A stretch of DNA of 43,527 bases from Ruminococcus sp. Phil15 (GCA_001940995.1 MSHC01000040.1:1-43527), one strand, 5' to 3'; shown: positions 16,514-24,781, counted from the stretch's first letter. The notes: generated by a model from the letters alone, not told the origin. Numbers and translations are program-made.

Positions 16514-16664
16514 TCGTTGTGTATGTTGTGGCGACATAATTCCCAAAGGTCGTCAGGTATGCGCTGGCTGCGAGTACAGAGAAAAGCAGCGTCTCGGTTA
16601 TAAGCCTATATCATACTGGAAGCAAATCCTTTATATCATTAAGGCAAAGCTGCTCGGGAGGTAA
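16500..16664 (+). CDS. Small zinc-finger protein
   Basis: A 54-residue frame starting MMRNNRCVCCGD at an ATG preceded by AAGGAGG and overlapping the portal 3' end by 14 bp. Two CxxC pairs (CVCC and CAGC, 14 residues apart) suggest a zinc knuckle. The rest is basic with a hydrophobic C-terminus (YWKQILYIIKAKLLGR). Found between portal and MuF genes; function unknown. Confidence 0.7.
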   Translation: MMRNNRCVCCGDIIPKGRQVCAGCEYREKQRLGYKPISYWKQILYIIKAKLLGR

Positions 16665-16667
16665 GAT

Positions 16668-18224
16668 ATGAGGAATAGTACGTACTGGGCTGGCCGCATG
16701 AGGATTCTCGAGGAGGCTCTACTTGATACAGGCTATGAGTACGTACAAAACCTCGAGGCTCAATATGAGGCGGCAATTCGTGAAATCGATAAAAAATTGT
16801 CGGTTTGGTATCGACGTTTTGCAAAAAACAATGAAATCTCTCTTGCAGAAGCCCGTAGGCTGCTTAATTCTGATGAGCTTAAAGAGTTCCGCTGGACTGT
16901 TCAAGAGTATATCAAGAACGGCGAAGCAAATGCTTTAAGCAGTGAATGGATTAAGCAGCTTGAAAACGCGTCCGCACGAGTCCATATTTCACGTCTGGAC
17001 AGCTTAAAGCTCCAGCTAAGGCAAGAAGCCGAGGTTTTACATTCGGCTCAATTACGGAGCTCTGAGAGCCTTCTGGGTGAGATATATCGAGAGGGCTATT
17101 ACCACACCGCTTTTGAAATTCAAAAAGGCTTAGGTGTAGGCTGGTCTTTGCAAAGCCTAAATGCAGACACGATTAAAAAGGTACTGGCAAGGCCATGGAC
17201 GACCGACGACCAGACTTTCCGTGACCGTGTATGGACTAATAAGCAAGCCCTTGTAAATAGCGTTAATAGGAATCTGACTCAGATGATTATGCGAGGCGAA
17301 GCTCCTGACCGAGCAATTAAGGCTATTGCTAAAGAGTTCAATGTATCTAAAAGCAAAGCCGGACGCTTGGTAATGACCGAAAGTGCTGCGTTTTCCTCTG
17401 CGGCACAGCGAGACTGCTTTAACGCTCTTGACGTTGAGCAATATCAAATTGTCGAGACTCTTGACAATGAGACCTGCGAGCTCTGCGGAGCGCTTGACGG
17501 CAAGGTTTATAAAATGAGTGAATTTGAGGTTGGCGTTACGGCGCCGCCTTTTCACCCGTGGTGCCGTGGCTGCACTGCTCCCTATTTTGCCGATATGGAC
17601 GGCGGCTATCGTGTAGCAAGAGATGAGGACGGCAAGGTTTATGAGGTGCCCGCTGATATGAAATATAGCGAATGGGCTAAGAAAAGTATCATAAATCCGG
17701 GCAGCTCTAACGAAAACGCTAAAGCCCCGTTTACAAATAGCCAAAGTCGTGGTATAATAGATAATAGAAAGATGGCAATGGGCTTACGTCAGCCCGCTTC
17801 TCGCGTATTAACTGACGACGAAATCGCAAGTATTAAAGCTGACGCAAAGGCTTTAGGTATTGATGAGTCAATTTTACAGTTCAATACCGGGTCGGCAACA
17901 GGTTTTTCTGACTTACGCGGCGTTATTAGTATTCGCGGCGATATATTGCCGGATACTACTTCTAAAATTGCAAGAGACTGTATGTCTCAAAGAGCAGTTT
18001 TAGCACATGAGTATTACGGTCATTATTTACATCACCCGTCAGAGTATGCTATTGGCGATTGGCAAGATGAATTTAGAGCAAGCTACGAGGCCGCTGTTAA
18101 AGCGCCGAATCTTTCTGACGCTGATAGAGCGTACTTAATGATTGACGCATACGACCGCGCCCACGAGGCAGGCCAGATTCTTAATTATGATGAAACAGCA
18201 AGGAGGATTATTTATGGCTTCTAA
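16668..18224 (+). CDS. MuF-type head protein with C-terminal metallopeptidase-like domain
   Basis: A 518-residue protein. Residues 1 to about 330 are an SPP1 gp7/Mu gpF-type head morphogenesis protein: NRNLTQMIMRGEAPDRAIKAIAKEF, GRLVMTESAAFSSAAQRDCF, ETLDNETCELCGALDGKVY, and FHPWCRGCTAPYF. After a linker (about 340-370) a separate domain of about 150 residues follows, with SQRAVLAHEYYGH around residues 440-451 (H447, E448, H451), an HExxH-like motif preceded by a basic segment. Exchangeable C-terminal domains of this kind occur in phage MuF polymorphic toxins. The sequence shows a promoter-like signal at the junction. Peptidase or toxin activity is inferred. Confidence 0.85.
   Translation: MRNSTYWAGRMRILEEALLDTGYEYVQNLEAQYEAAIREIDKKLSVWYRRFAKNNEISLAEARRLLNSDELKEFRWTVQEYIKNGEANALSSEWIKQLENASARVHISRLDSLKLQLRQEAEVLHSAQLRSSESLLGEIYREGYYHTAFEIQKGLGVGWSLQSLNADTIKKVLARPWTTDDQTFRDRVWTNKQALVNSVNRNLTQMIMRGEAPDRAIKAIAKEFNVSKSKAGRLVMTESAAFSSAAQRDCFNALDVEQYQIVETLDNETCELCGALDGKVYKMSEFEVGVTAPPFHPWCRGCTAPYFADMDGGYRVARDEDGKVYEVPADMKYSEWAKKSIINPGSSNENAKAPFTNSQSRGIIDNRKMAMGLRQPASRVLTDDEIASIKADAKALGIDESILQFNTGSATGFSDLRGVISIRGDILPDTTSKIARDCMSQRAVLAHEYYGHYLHHPSEYAIGDWQDEFRASYEAAVKAPNLSDADRAYLMIDAYDRAHEAGQILNYDETARRIIYGF
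17730..17758 (+). promoter_or_regulatory. Promoter-like signal inside the MuF gene
   Basis: TTTACA at 17730-17735, a 17-bp spacer, and an extended -10 TGG-TATAAT ending at 17758. Box sequences match those of the early promoter at 1301-1329. In-frame ATGs at 17772 and 17778 lie just downstream at the start of the C-terminal domain, but with only a weak AGAAAG ribosome site. It could express the domain alone. Confidence 0.45.
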
Positions 18225-18393
18225 GTATAATGAAAAAGAGATTAAAGCTATTGAAGCAAAAGAGCTACACCCGGAGAGCAAAGTAATTTGTCCCCGTTGT
18301 GGAAAAGAGCTTTCTTATAGAGCTGTAGGTAATTCTTACGAAATCAAATGCCCTACGCCAAATTGTTTGGAAGCTACTTTTAGAGGACTTTAA
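18214..18393 (+). CDS. Small zinc-ribbon protein
   Basis: A 59-residue protein starting MASKYNEKEIKA after AAGGAGG, overlapping the MuF gene by 11 bp. CPRCG (about residue 27) and a second CPTPNC form a zinc ribbon (VICPRCGKELSYRA...IKCPTPNCLEATFRGL). Position directly behind the C-terminal domain of a MuF fusion is where immunity partners of polymorphic toxins lie, but a structural or unrelated role is equally possible. Confidence 0.75.
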   Translation: MASKYNEKEIKAIEAKELHPESKVICPRCGKELSYRAVGNSYEIKCPTPNCLEATFRGL

Positions 18394-18460
18394 GGCCATA
18401 CCTCTATTATACCAGCTCGCCGAAGTAATTTACGCGGCGTAATTACAACTTAATGATTAA

Positions 18461-18495
18461 AGCACTACTCACCTTGATGTGAGTGGTGCTTTTTT
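18461..18495 (+). terminator. Rho-independent terminator
   Basis: AGCACTACTCAC (18461-18472) pairs with GTGAGTGGTGCT (18479-18490) with one G-U pair, loop of six, followed by a T run. It ends the terminase-portal-MuF transcript in part, so capsid genes may have extra control. Confidence 0.85.
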
Positions 18496-18502
18496 CATAT
18501 AA

Positions 18503-18530
18503 AAATTACCCCGTGAGCACGGGGAAAACA
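18503..18530 (-). repeat. Solitary hairpin resembling a type I-E CRISPR repeat
   Basis: On the minus strand the sequence reads GTTTTCCCCG, a six-base loop region, then CGGGG and TAAT. The 6-bp stem CCCCGT/ACGGGG with a four-base loop has the size and layout of type I-E repeats, whose 28-base units begin GTTTTCCCCG in several Gram-positive bacteria. There is only one copy and no spacers or cas genes, so it is not an array. It sits alone between a terminator and the scaffold gene. Confidence 0.4.
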
Positions 18531-18594
18531 AATATGCTCCGTACAAAACTGGGACTGGCCAGATAAAAAGGATAGTACGAGAAAGGACCACGTT

Positions 18595-19200
18595 ATGTTA
18601 GACTGGCTCAAAGCAATCCTTGGAGAAGCCTATACTGAGGAGATTGACAAAAAGGTCTCCGCAGAAATCGGCAAAAACTTTGTTGCAAAGGCAGACTTTA
18701 ACACAACTAACGAAGCCAAAAAGCAGGCAGAGGCGACAGTTGCTGAACGCGACAGACAGCTTGAGACCCTTCGTGCAAGTACCGGCGACGTTAATGCGTT
18801 GAAGGAGCAAATCGCGACTTTGCAGACACAGAACACCGAACAGGCCAAAGAACACGCCAAAGCAATCAAGCAGCTTAGACTCGACAGCGCAATCGAGGCC
18901 GCTCTTGTAGGCGCTAAGGCAAAGAATGTTAAGGCTGTAAAGGCTCTCTTGGAACTCGACAAAGCAGAGCTCAACGAGGACGGCACGGTTAAAGGCCTCG
19001 CCGAACAGCTTAAAGCTCTTGCTGAGAGTCCCGACACCGGTTTTCTGTTTGATGTAGAACAGAAAAAAGGAGGCTCATTTAAGGGCGCAAATCCCGCTGA
19101 AGGCGGCGACGGTGCACCCAGCGGCAGCAAAGAGCCGAAAGATATGGACTATGAGGAACTCTGTGCGTATCTTGCTGCAAATCCCGACGCTCAGCTTTAA
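18595..19200 (+). CDS. Scaffold protein, GP20 family
   Basis: A 201-residue coiled-coil protein: acidic N-terminus, a long heptad region (AEATVAERDRQLETLRASTGDVNALKEQIATLQTQ, about residues 45-100), LRLDSAIEAALVGAKAKNVKAVKALLELDK, and a flexible Gly/Pro tail ending DMDYEELCAYLAANPDAQL. This matches GP20-type minor structural/scaffolding proteins immediately before the major capsid gene. It directs capsid assembly. The ATG follows GAAAGGA. Confidence 0.85.
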   Translation: MLDWLKAILGEAYTEEIDKKVSAEIGKNFVAKADFNTTNEAKKQAEATVAERDRQLETLRASTGDVNALKEQIATLQTQNTEQAKEHAKAIKQLRLDSAIEAALVGAKAKNVKAVKALLELDKAELNEDGTVKGLAEQLKALAESPDTGFLFDVEQKKGGSFKGANPAEGGDGAPSGSKEPKDMDYEELCAYLAANPDAQL

Positions 19201-19243
19201 GCTGAGTCAGTATCAAAAATAAACTTGAAAGGAACATTAGATT

Positions 19244-20422
19244 ATGCCTAACACAAAATTCGATTCTAAGAGCTTTAACCCGGAAGCTTTTAGATATATG
19301 GTAGGCCGTGTGCCTAACCTGAAAATGAATGAGCTCAAGAAATCCAGAGCTCTTGCGGGTAATCCTGACATTAAGGCCGTATTCTCGGCCCAGAACGGCA
19401 CCGCGTATGCTCGTATTGCTATGCGTGGCCTCATCGACGGTGACGCCGTAAACTATGACGGCCAGACCGACATCACCGCTACTTCCACTAAGACCTTCGA
19501 GCAGGGCGTTGTGGTTGTAGGTCGTGCAAAAGCTTGGACTGAGAAAGACTTCTCTTATGACATTACCGGCGGCGTTGACTTCATGCAGAATATCAGCCAG
19601 CAGGTTGCTGAATATAAGGACGGTCTTGACCAGAACACTATTCTTGCTGTGCTCAAGGGTATTTTCGCTATGACCGGCGCAAAGAATTTGGAATTTGTTA
19701 ACGGCCATACCACTACTGTTGACGGTGCTATGAGTGCTACTACTCTTAACTCCGCAACTAACAAGGCTTGCGGCGCTAACAAGAAAAAGTTCACTCTCGT
19801 CTTTATGCACTCTGATGTATCTACCGGTCTTGAGAATCTCAACCTCATTGAGCGCTTGAAGTACACCGACAAAGACGGTATTCAGCGCGAGCTTGAGCTC
19901 GGCACTTGGAATGGTAAGCTTGTTGTTGTTGACGACGATATGCCTACTGAGGAAGGCTATTTTGCCGCTGCTTCCGGCGACGCTGGTGCGCTTAAGGTTG
20001 TAGCTAACTCTGCTACTCCTGCTGCCGGTGAAATCAAAGCGCAGGACGTAACTCCTTACTTTGGTGAAGGCTCTGCTGCTACCGGCTCGTTTGTTGTTCC
20101 CGGCACTCGCTACACTACTTACGCTCTTGGTAACGGCTCTATTTCTCATGAGGACATCGGCGCGAAGGTACCCTTTGCAATGTCTCGTGATGAAAAGACC
20201 AACGGCGGCGAGGACACTCTCTACATGCGTCAGCGTAAAGTTTTCAGCCCCTTCGGTATTTCCTATGAAAAGACCGCGCAGGCTTCTCTTTCTCCCACTG
20301 ACGCCGAGCTTGCTAACGGTGCAAACTGGGCTCTTGTTCATACCGGCGAAACTTCTGAGGGCGACCGCTCTTATATCAATCACAAGGCTATCGCCATTGC
20401 GCGTATTATTTCGAGAGGCTAA
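19244..20422 (+). CDS. Major capsid protein
   Basis: A 392-residue HK97-fold coat protein candidate: EAFRYMVGRVPNLKMNELKKSRAL at the N-terminus, FEQGVVVVGRAKAWTEKDFSYDITGGVDFM, then LVFMHSDVSTGLENLNLIERLKY and GKLVVVDDDMP, a pattern typical of capsid proteins of this phage type. It uses favourable codons and lies straight after the scaffold. A long open frame on the opposite strand is a shadow of this biased coding. Confidence 0.9.
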   Translation: MPNTKFDSKSFNPEAFRYMVGRVPNLKMNELKKSRALAGNPDIKAVFSAQNGTAYARIAMRGLIDGDAVNYDGQTDITATSTKTFEQGVVVVGRAKAWTEKDFSYDITGGVDFMQNISQQVAEYKDGLDQNTILAVLKGIFAMTGAKNLEFVNGHTTTVDGAMSATTLNSATNKACGANKKKFTLVFMHSDVSTGLENLNLIERLKYTDKDGIQRELELGTWNGKLVVVDDDMPTEEGYFAAASGDAGALKVVANSATPAAGEIKAQDVTPYFGEGSAATGSFVVPGTRYTTYALGNGSISHEDIGAKVPFAMSRDEKTNGGEDTLYMRQRKVFSPFGISYEKTAQASLSPTDAELANGANWALVHTGETSEGDRSYINHKAIAIARIISRG

Positions 20423-20435
20423 GGAGGCATAGACC

Positions 20436-20891
20436 ATGGCGAACAGTATTCAGGAACGCATTGAGCAATTTGTTCAAACAGCTTTGAATATGTCCAGCCT
20501 TGGCGCCGCATTCCTTTATAACGTCGGCAAGCTGCTGACAAGTCTCGGATATACTATGCAGGACGGAGACGACTGGCTTTTAGGCTTTTCGGTGCAGACT
20601 GTAGAAGCCAGAATCAAGAATGACTGCAACATTCCCTATATACCTCCTGACCTTTTTGAACTCGCAGCCCGCATGTCGGTCGGTGAGTTTTTTAATTCTA
20701 AGAGAGGTATGGGTCAGTTGCAAGGCTTTGACCTTGATTTTGAAGCCGCTATCAAGCAAATTAAGGAAGGCGATACGACCGTACAATTTGACGGCGAAGC
20801 GTCGGACGAGCAAAAGCTTAATTCCTTAATTTCATGGCTCCTAACTGCTGACGAGAGACAGCTCTCGAGATTCAGGAGGCTTGTATGGTAA
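20436..20891 (+). CDS. Head-tail connector protein
   Basis: A 151-residue helical protein following the capsid, with a GGAGG ribosome site. NVGKLLTSLGYTMQDGDDWLLGFSVQTVEARIKNDCNI is typical of gp6-like head-tail adaptor proteins of Gram-positive phages. The 3' end overlaps the next gene by 7 bp. Function is from position and fold pattern. Confidence 0.7.
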   Translation: MANSIQERIEQFVQTALNMSSLGAAFLYNVGKLLTSLGYTMQDGDDWLLGFSVQTVEARIKNDCNIPYIPPDLFELAARMSVGEFFNSKRGMGQLQGFDLDFEAAIKQIKEGDTTVQFDGEASDEQKLNSLISWLLTADERQLSRFRRLVW

Positions 20892-21250
20892 AGGCAAAGT
20901 ATCAGAACGCTCTTAAAAAGCTCTGGGACGGCCTCTGTGACGTTTTCGTGCTAACGGCTGATACGAATAAGGCTAATGGCAGAACGGTCCAGAAAGAGAC
21001 CAGAATGCTCCATAATGAGCCGTGCCGTATTTCCTACAGCAGCATAGCAAGTACGACCTCTCAGAATGACGCCGCAGAGGTGCGGCAAGTGATTAAGTTA
21101 TTTATCTCAAAAAACATTGATATTCCCGAAGGAGCAAAGCTTGTAGTCACGCAAGAAGGCCGAACAGAATGTTATAAGCGCTCTGGTAAGCCTGCGGTCT
21201 ATAGTTCTCATCAAGAAGTAATTCTTGAGCTCTTTAAGGAGTACGCTTAA
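20885..21250 (+). CDS. Head-tail stopper/minor capsid-like protein
   Basis: A 121-residue protein rich in beta segments (ETRMLHNEPCRISYSSI, VRQVIKLFISKNIDIPEGAKLVV) in the position of head-closure proteins. GGAGG lies 6 bp before the ATG. Its stop overlaps the next start by one base. Family call rests mainly on order in the head-tail joining module. Confidence 0.6.
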   Translation: MVKAKYQNALKKLWDGLCDVFVLTADTNKANGRTVQKETRMLHNEPCRISYSSIASTTSQNDAAEVRQVIKLFISKNIDIPEGAKLVVTQEGRTECYKRSGKPAVYSSHQEVILELFKEYA

Positions 21251-21720
21251 TGGCTTCTTGGGGTAGTGCTGATTATAAGCAGCTCAAAAAATTACGGGAT
21301 AGATTAAATCAGCTTAATAGCGCCGAATTTGATAAATTTTGCGAAGCGTGCTGCAAAGAACTTGCCGCTCGTTTGCTTGCCTTAGTTATTCCTAAGACCC
21401 CGGTCGGTAAATACCCTCCCGGCTCTGGTAAAAAAGGCGGAACACTTCGCAGAGGCTGGGGCGCTAAAAGCGCCAAAGAAGCAAGCTCATACGCGCAGAG
21501 TCTGCATGTCTCAAAGCACGGAAACTCTTACACGGTAGAGATAATAAATCCGATTGAGTACGCTTCTTATGTTGAATACGGTCACCGCACACGAGGCGGT
21601 GCAGGCTGGGTGCCCGGACGCTATATGCTGACTATATCTGAGGAAAAACTTTCTCAGATGACTCCCGCAATATTAGAGCAAAAACTACAGGCTAAGCTTA
21701 AGGAGGTATTCAATGTCTGA
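21250..21720 (+). CDS. HK97 gp10-like tail completion protein
   Basis: A 156-residue basic protein: LRDRLNQLNSAEFDKFCEACCKELAARLLALVIPKTPVGKYPPGSGKKGGTLRRGW, then YVEYGHRTRGGAGWVPGRYML. The TPVG..P...GG.LR..W and VEYGHRTR patterns are typical of HK97 gp10-family proteins at the head-tail joint. It overlaps the next gene by 8 bp. Confidence 0.82.
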   Translation: MASWGSADYKQLKKLRDRLNQLNSAEFDKFCEACCKELAARLLALVIPKTPVGKYPPGSGKKGGTLRRGWGAKSAKEASSYAQSLHVSKHGNSYTVEIINPIEYASYVEYGHRTRGGAGWVPGRYMLTISEEKLSQMTPAILEQKLQAKLKEVFNV

Positions 21721-22135
21721 GATAAATACAAACAAGATTCTTGACGGCATCTCGCTGGCGATTCGCGGCGAATGGCCGGACAGGCAAATTTTTAGTGATG
21801 AAGTACAGCAAGGTCTTAAGCCCGGTGACTTCAATATCATTCTTATAACGTCCTCTCAAAAGCAAATCGTCGGAGAGCGGTATCAAAGGACACCGCTTTT
21901 CGACGTTTTATATTACCCTAAAAAGGGTCGTGAGGAATGCTACGAGGTAGCTGATATATTGAGCTTACTGCTTAATGTCATATCGCTGCCTACTGGCGAC
22001 TTGATAAGAGGAACGGGCCTTGATTTTGAAGTCATTGACAATGTACTTCATTTCTATGTCCGCTATACGCATTATGTGCGTAGAACGGACCCGGGTGACC
22101 CTATGGAAACCCTCGAAATAAAACAAGGAGGTTAA
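21713..22135 (+). CDS. Tail terminator-like protein
   Basis: A 140-residue protein in the position of tail terminators, just before the sheath. KILDGISLAIRGEWPDRQIFSDEVQQGLKPGDFNIILITSSQ and YQRTPLFDVLYYPKKG match DUF6838-like tail-completion proteins of contractile-tailed phages as I remember them. AAGGAGG precedes the ATG. Confidence 0.65.
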   Translation: MSEINTNKILDGISLAIRGEWPDRQIFSDEVQQGLKPGDFNIILITSSQKQIVGERYQRTPLFDVLYYPKKGREECYEVADILSLLLNVISLPTGDLIRGTGLDFEVIDNVLHFYVRYTHYVRRTDPGDPMETLEIKQGG

Positions 22136-22140
22136 TTCCT

Positions 22141-22320
22141 ATGGCAAAGGACAATATTGCCGTTGAGGCGGCAACCTTCTCTAAGGAGCAGCTTTTAAGG
22201 TCTGCTAAATACGCGAAGCGTAGAGACCTCCTGAGTGTTCTCTTAGAGGACAATAAAGCGTACACCTTCGACGAAGTTGACGCTTGTATCGAAAAATATA
22301 TGAAAGGTCAGGTGAAATAA
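22141..22320 (+). CDS. Small hypothetical protein before tail sheath
   Basis: A 59-residue helical protein (MAKDNIAVEAATFSKEQLL..., RRDLLSVLLEDNKAYTFDEVDACIEKYM) directly after the terminator-like gene and two bases before the sheath ATG, with AAGGAGG upstream. Small proteins of this size and sequence style usually sit here in PBSX-like tails. Function unknown. Confidence 0.75.
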   Translation: MAKDNIAVEAATFSKEQLLRSAKYAKRRDLLSVLLEDNKAYTFDEVDACIEKYMKGQVK

Positions 22321-22321
22321 T

Positions 22322-23650
22322 ATGGCACTTGGTGGAGGTATTTTCACCGCGCAGAACAAAGTTTTGCCCGGTTATTATGTCAATTTCTCCAGCGCTTCCC
22401 GTGCGGCGTCGGCTCTTTCCGAGCGCGGTACGGTAGCGATTCCTCTTGTGCTTAACTGGGGTCCTACGGGCTCGGTATTTACCGTAACAAATGCGGACTT
22501 CCAGAAAAGCTGTCAGAAAATTTTCGGCTACGCATACGACGCACCGGAAATGCTGGCCGTTCGCGAGCTCTTTAAGAACGCGAGCAAGCTGCATGTATAC
22601 CGTCTTACTAACGGCGGAACGGCAGCAACTAACACCTATGCTACCGCAAAGTACGTAGGTACTCGTGGTAACGATATTAAAATCGTTATCGCAAAGAATG
22701 TAGACGACAATGCTCTTTTTGATGTCTCTACCTATCTCGGCACTGCTTTGGTAGACCGTCAGACTGTTGCGAATGCTGCAGCTCTCGTGGCAAATGATTT
22801 TGTAGAGTTTAAGACCTCTGCAACTCTGAACGCAACCGCAGGCACTCCGCTTGCTGGCGGCGCAAACGGTGCTGAAGTATCTGGCACTCAGTATCAGGAC
22901 TTCCTTGATAAGATTGAGGCTTATAGCTTCCATGCTCTCGGCTGCCCCGCTTCTGACGCTGCAACTATTGGCGTGTTTGTCGCATTCACAAAGCGCCTCC
23001 GTGATGAAGTCGGCGCAAAGTTTAAGACTATCGTCTATAAAACTGCCGGCGATTATGAAGGCGTTATCAATGTTGAGAACGCATGCAGCGGCTATCCCGC
23101 TAATGCTCTTGGCATGGGTGACTTCGGTCTCATTTACTGGGTAACCGGTGCAGAGGCTGGCTGTGAGGTTAACAAGTCTAATACTAATAAGCAGTATGAC
23201 GGTGAGCTTACTGTGGACGTAGATTATACTCAGGCTGAGCTTGAAGCAGGCATTAAGGCCGGCAAGTTTATGTTCCACAATGTAAACGGCGAAGTACGTG
23301 TGCTTGAGGATATTAACTCCCTCACAACCTTGTCTGATGAAAAGGGTGCAGACTTTCAGTCTAATCAGACTATCCGCGTTTGCGACCAGATTGCAAATGA
23401 CGTCGCTATCATGTTTGCGACCAGATACCTCGGCACTGTACCTAATGACGCGGCCGGTCGTGTAAGCTTGTGGAATGACATTTGCAAGCTTCATCAGGAC
23501 CTCGAAAAAATCCGCGCTATTGAAAACTTCGACACCGACACCGTTGAAGTTGAAGCAGGCGACAGCAAGAAGGCGGTTGTATGTAATATCTCCGGTCTGA
23601 ATGTTATCAACGCCATGAGTCAGCTTTATATGAGTGTTGTTGTGGCATAA
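22322..23650 (+). CDS. Tail sheath protein
   Basis: A 442-residue contractile sheath: N-terminus GGGIFTAQNKVLPGYYVNFSSASRA, SERGTVAIPLVLNWGP, VYRLTNGGTAATN, ATAKYVGTRGNDIKIVI, and a C-terminal NDICKLHQDLEKIRAIENFDTDTVEV, as in XkdK-type sheaths. It shows that the virion is a myovirus. The gene starts with ATG two bases after the upstream stop; GGTGA serves as a weak ribosome site. Confidence 0.93.
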   Translation: MALGGGIFTAQNKVLPGYYVNFSSASRAASALSERGTVAIPLVLNWGPTGSVFTVTNADFQKSCQKIFGYAYDAPEMLAVRELFKNASKLHVYRLTNGGTAATNTYATAKYVGTRGNDIKIVIAKNVDDNALFDVSTYLGTALVDRQTVANAAALVANDFVEFKTSATLNATAGTPLAGGANGAEVSGTQYQDFLDKIEAYSFHALGCPASDAATIGVFVAFTKRLRDEVGAKFKTIVYKTAGDYEGVINVENACSGYPANALGMGDFGLIYWVTGAEAGCEVNKSNTNKQYDGELTVDVDYTQAELEAGIKAGKFMFHNVNGEVRVLEDINSLTTLSDEKGADFQSNQTIRVCDQIANDVAIMFATRYLGTVPNDAAGRVSLWNDICKLHQDLEKIRAIENFDTDTVEVEAGDSKKAVVCNISGLNVINAMSQLYMSVVVA

Positions 23651-23661
23651 GGAGGTAAAGT

Positions 23662-24138
23662 ATGAATCAGGCAATTATGAACGCTATGGACGCCGTTGCC
23701 GGCTCTCAGGCTTCGGCGTTTATTACTATGGCTGACGGTAACCGCTACTGCTTCATGCAGCTTTACAACTTTGAGTCCAGCATTGAAGTCAATGTTGTAG
23801 AGGTGCCGATTCTCGGTAAAACCGGTAAGGGCAACAAGCCCGCTGGCTGGACCGGCTCTTGGAGTGGTACCGCTCACTACAATCAGTCCATTTTCAGAAA
23901 AATGTGGCTCGAATATAAGAAAACCGGTATTATGCCGCTCTTTGATATTCAGGTCACTAATGAGGACCCGACCGCTTCTGTCGGTCGTCAGACTATCATC
24001 TTGAAAAACTGTCTCTCTAAAGGCGGTATTCTTGCGAAGTTTGACGCTGACGCTGATACTCTTGATGAGGACATTGAGGGTACATTCGACGATTGGGAAA
24101 TGCCCGAGGAATTTACCATGCTTAACGGCATGAGATAA
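23662..24138 (+). CDS. Tail tube protein (XkdM-like)
   Basis: A 158-residue tube protein after the sheath: GNRYCFMQLYNFESSIEVNVVEVPILGKTGKGNKPAGWTGSWSGTAHYNQSIFRKMW is the XkdM/gp19-like pattern, followed by DIQVTNEDPTASVGRQTIILKNC. It forms the inner tube. GGAGG precedes the ATG. Confidence 0.9.
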   Translation: MNQAIMNAMDAVAGSQASAFITMADGNRYCFMQLYNFESSIEVNVVEVPILGKTGKGNKPAGWTGSWSGTAHYNQSIFRKMWLEYKKTGIMPLFDIQVTNEDPTASVGRQTIILKNCLSKGGILAKFDADADTLDEDIEGTFDDWEMPEEFTMLNGMR

Positions 24139-24164
24139 ATCACAAATTACAGGAGGAAAATATT

Positions 24165-24593
24165 ATGGCTAAATCTCTCAGCGCATTCTTTGCGCAAAAC
24201 GCAAAAAAGGTTGACAATCAGTTTGTTGTGGCTTCGCCCCGCTTCGTAGGTGAGGACGGCAAGCCCATGCCGTGGGAAATCTGCTGCATTACTGCCGCAG
24301 AAAACTCTCAGCTCCGCAAGAGCTGTATGAAAAGCATTCCCGTTCCCGGCAGACGTGGACAGTATACGCAGGAGTTTGACGCTGCAGCCTATCAGGCTAA
24401 AGTATCTGCTCGCTGTACTGTTTACCCGAATCTCAATGACGCAGAATTGCAGGCAAGCTATGGCGTTATGGGTGCAGAGCAGCTCATTACTACTATGTTG
24501 ACTGCCGGTGAATTTGAGGACTTTTCTGCAAAGATTCTCGAGCTTAACGGCTTTACCACAACTGACGAGCTGATTGATGAAGCAAAAAACTAA
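24165..24593 (+). CDS. Tail assembly chaperone (XkdN-like), short form
   Basis: A 142-residue protein between tube and tape measure: SLSAFFAQNAKKVDNQFVVASPRFVGEDGKPMPWEICCITAAENSQLRKSC and YPNLNDAELQASYGVMGAEQLITTMLTAGEF match XkdN-type chaperones. Its last codons GCA-AAA-AAC-TAA contain an in-frame A_AAA_AAC slippery heptamer, where a -1 shift gives a longer product. GGAGG precedes the ATG. Confidence 0.88.
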   Translation: MAKSLSAFFAQNAKKVDNQFVVASPRFVGEDGKPMPWEICCITAAENSQLRKSCMKSIPVPGRRGQYTQEFDAAAYQAKVSARCTVYPNLNDAELQASYGVMGAEQLITTMLTAGEFEDFSAKILELNGFTTTDELIDEAKN

Positions 24594-24781
24594 TCACCGG
24601 AGGCGACCCGGAAGCTAATTACGCTTACTATTGCCTCCACAAATTTCGCTGGAAGCCCCATGAGTTTTTTGAGCTTGACCCATACGAGCAAGCCTACATA
24701 ATTGCAGCGATTGACGTTAGAGTCGAGAATGAAAAGAAGGAGGCGCAGAAAGCGAAAAGCAAATCACGACGGAAACGCTAA
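24590..24781 (+). CDS. -1 frameshift extension of the tail assembly chaperone
   Basis: In the -1 frame from the slippery site (24584-24590) 63 codons are open to TAA at 24779-24781, with no start codon of their own. The sequence (LITGGDPEANYAYYCLHKF, RWKPHEFFELDPYEQAYIIA, then a Lys/Arg-rich tail) is a typical second half of a frameshifted tail chaperone. A GGAGGC/GCCTCC stem begins 8 bases after the heptamer, the spacing that favours -1 shifting. The fused protein would be 205 residues. Such chaperones bind the tape measure during tail assembly. Confidence 0.82.
   Translation, partial: LITGGDPEANYAYYCLHKFRWKPHEFFELDPYEQAYIIAAIDVRVENEKKEAQKAKSKSRRKR

Noticed and set aside
18503-18530. CRISPR array
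   Set aside because: Only one repeat-like unit is present, with no spacers and no cas genes; kept only as a solitary-repeat candidate.
19079-20437. 452-residue open frame on the minus strand across the capsid gene
   Set aside because: It mirrors the codon bias of the major capsid gene, has no ribosome site or recognisable protein, and overlaps it fully.
22205-23674. 489-residue open frame on the minus strand across the sheath gene
   Set aside because: Same reason: a shadow of the highly biased tail sheath coding sequence.
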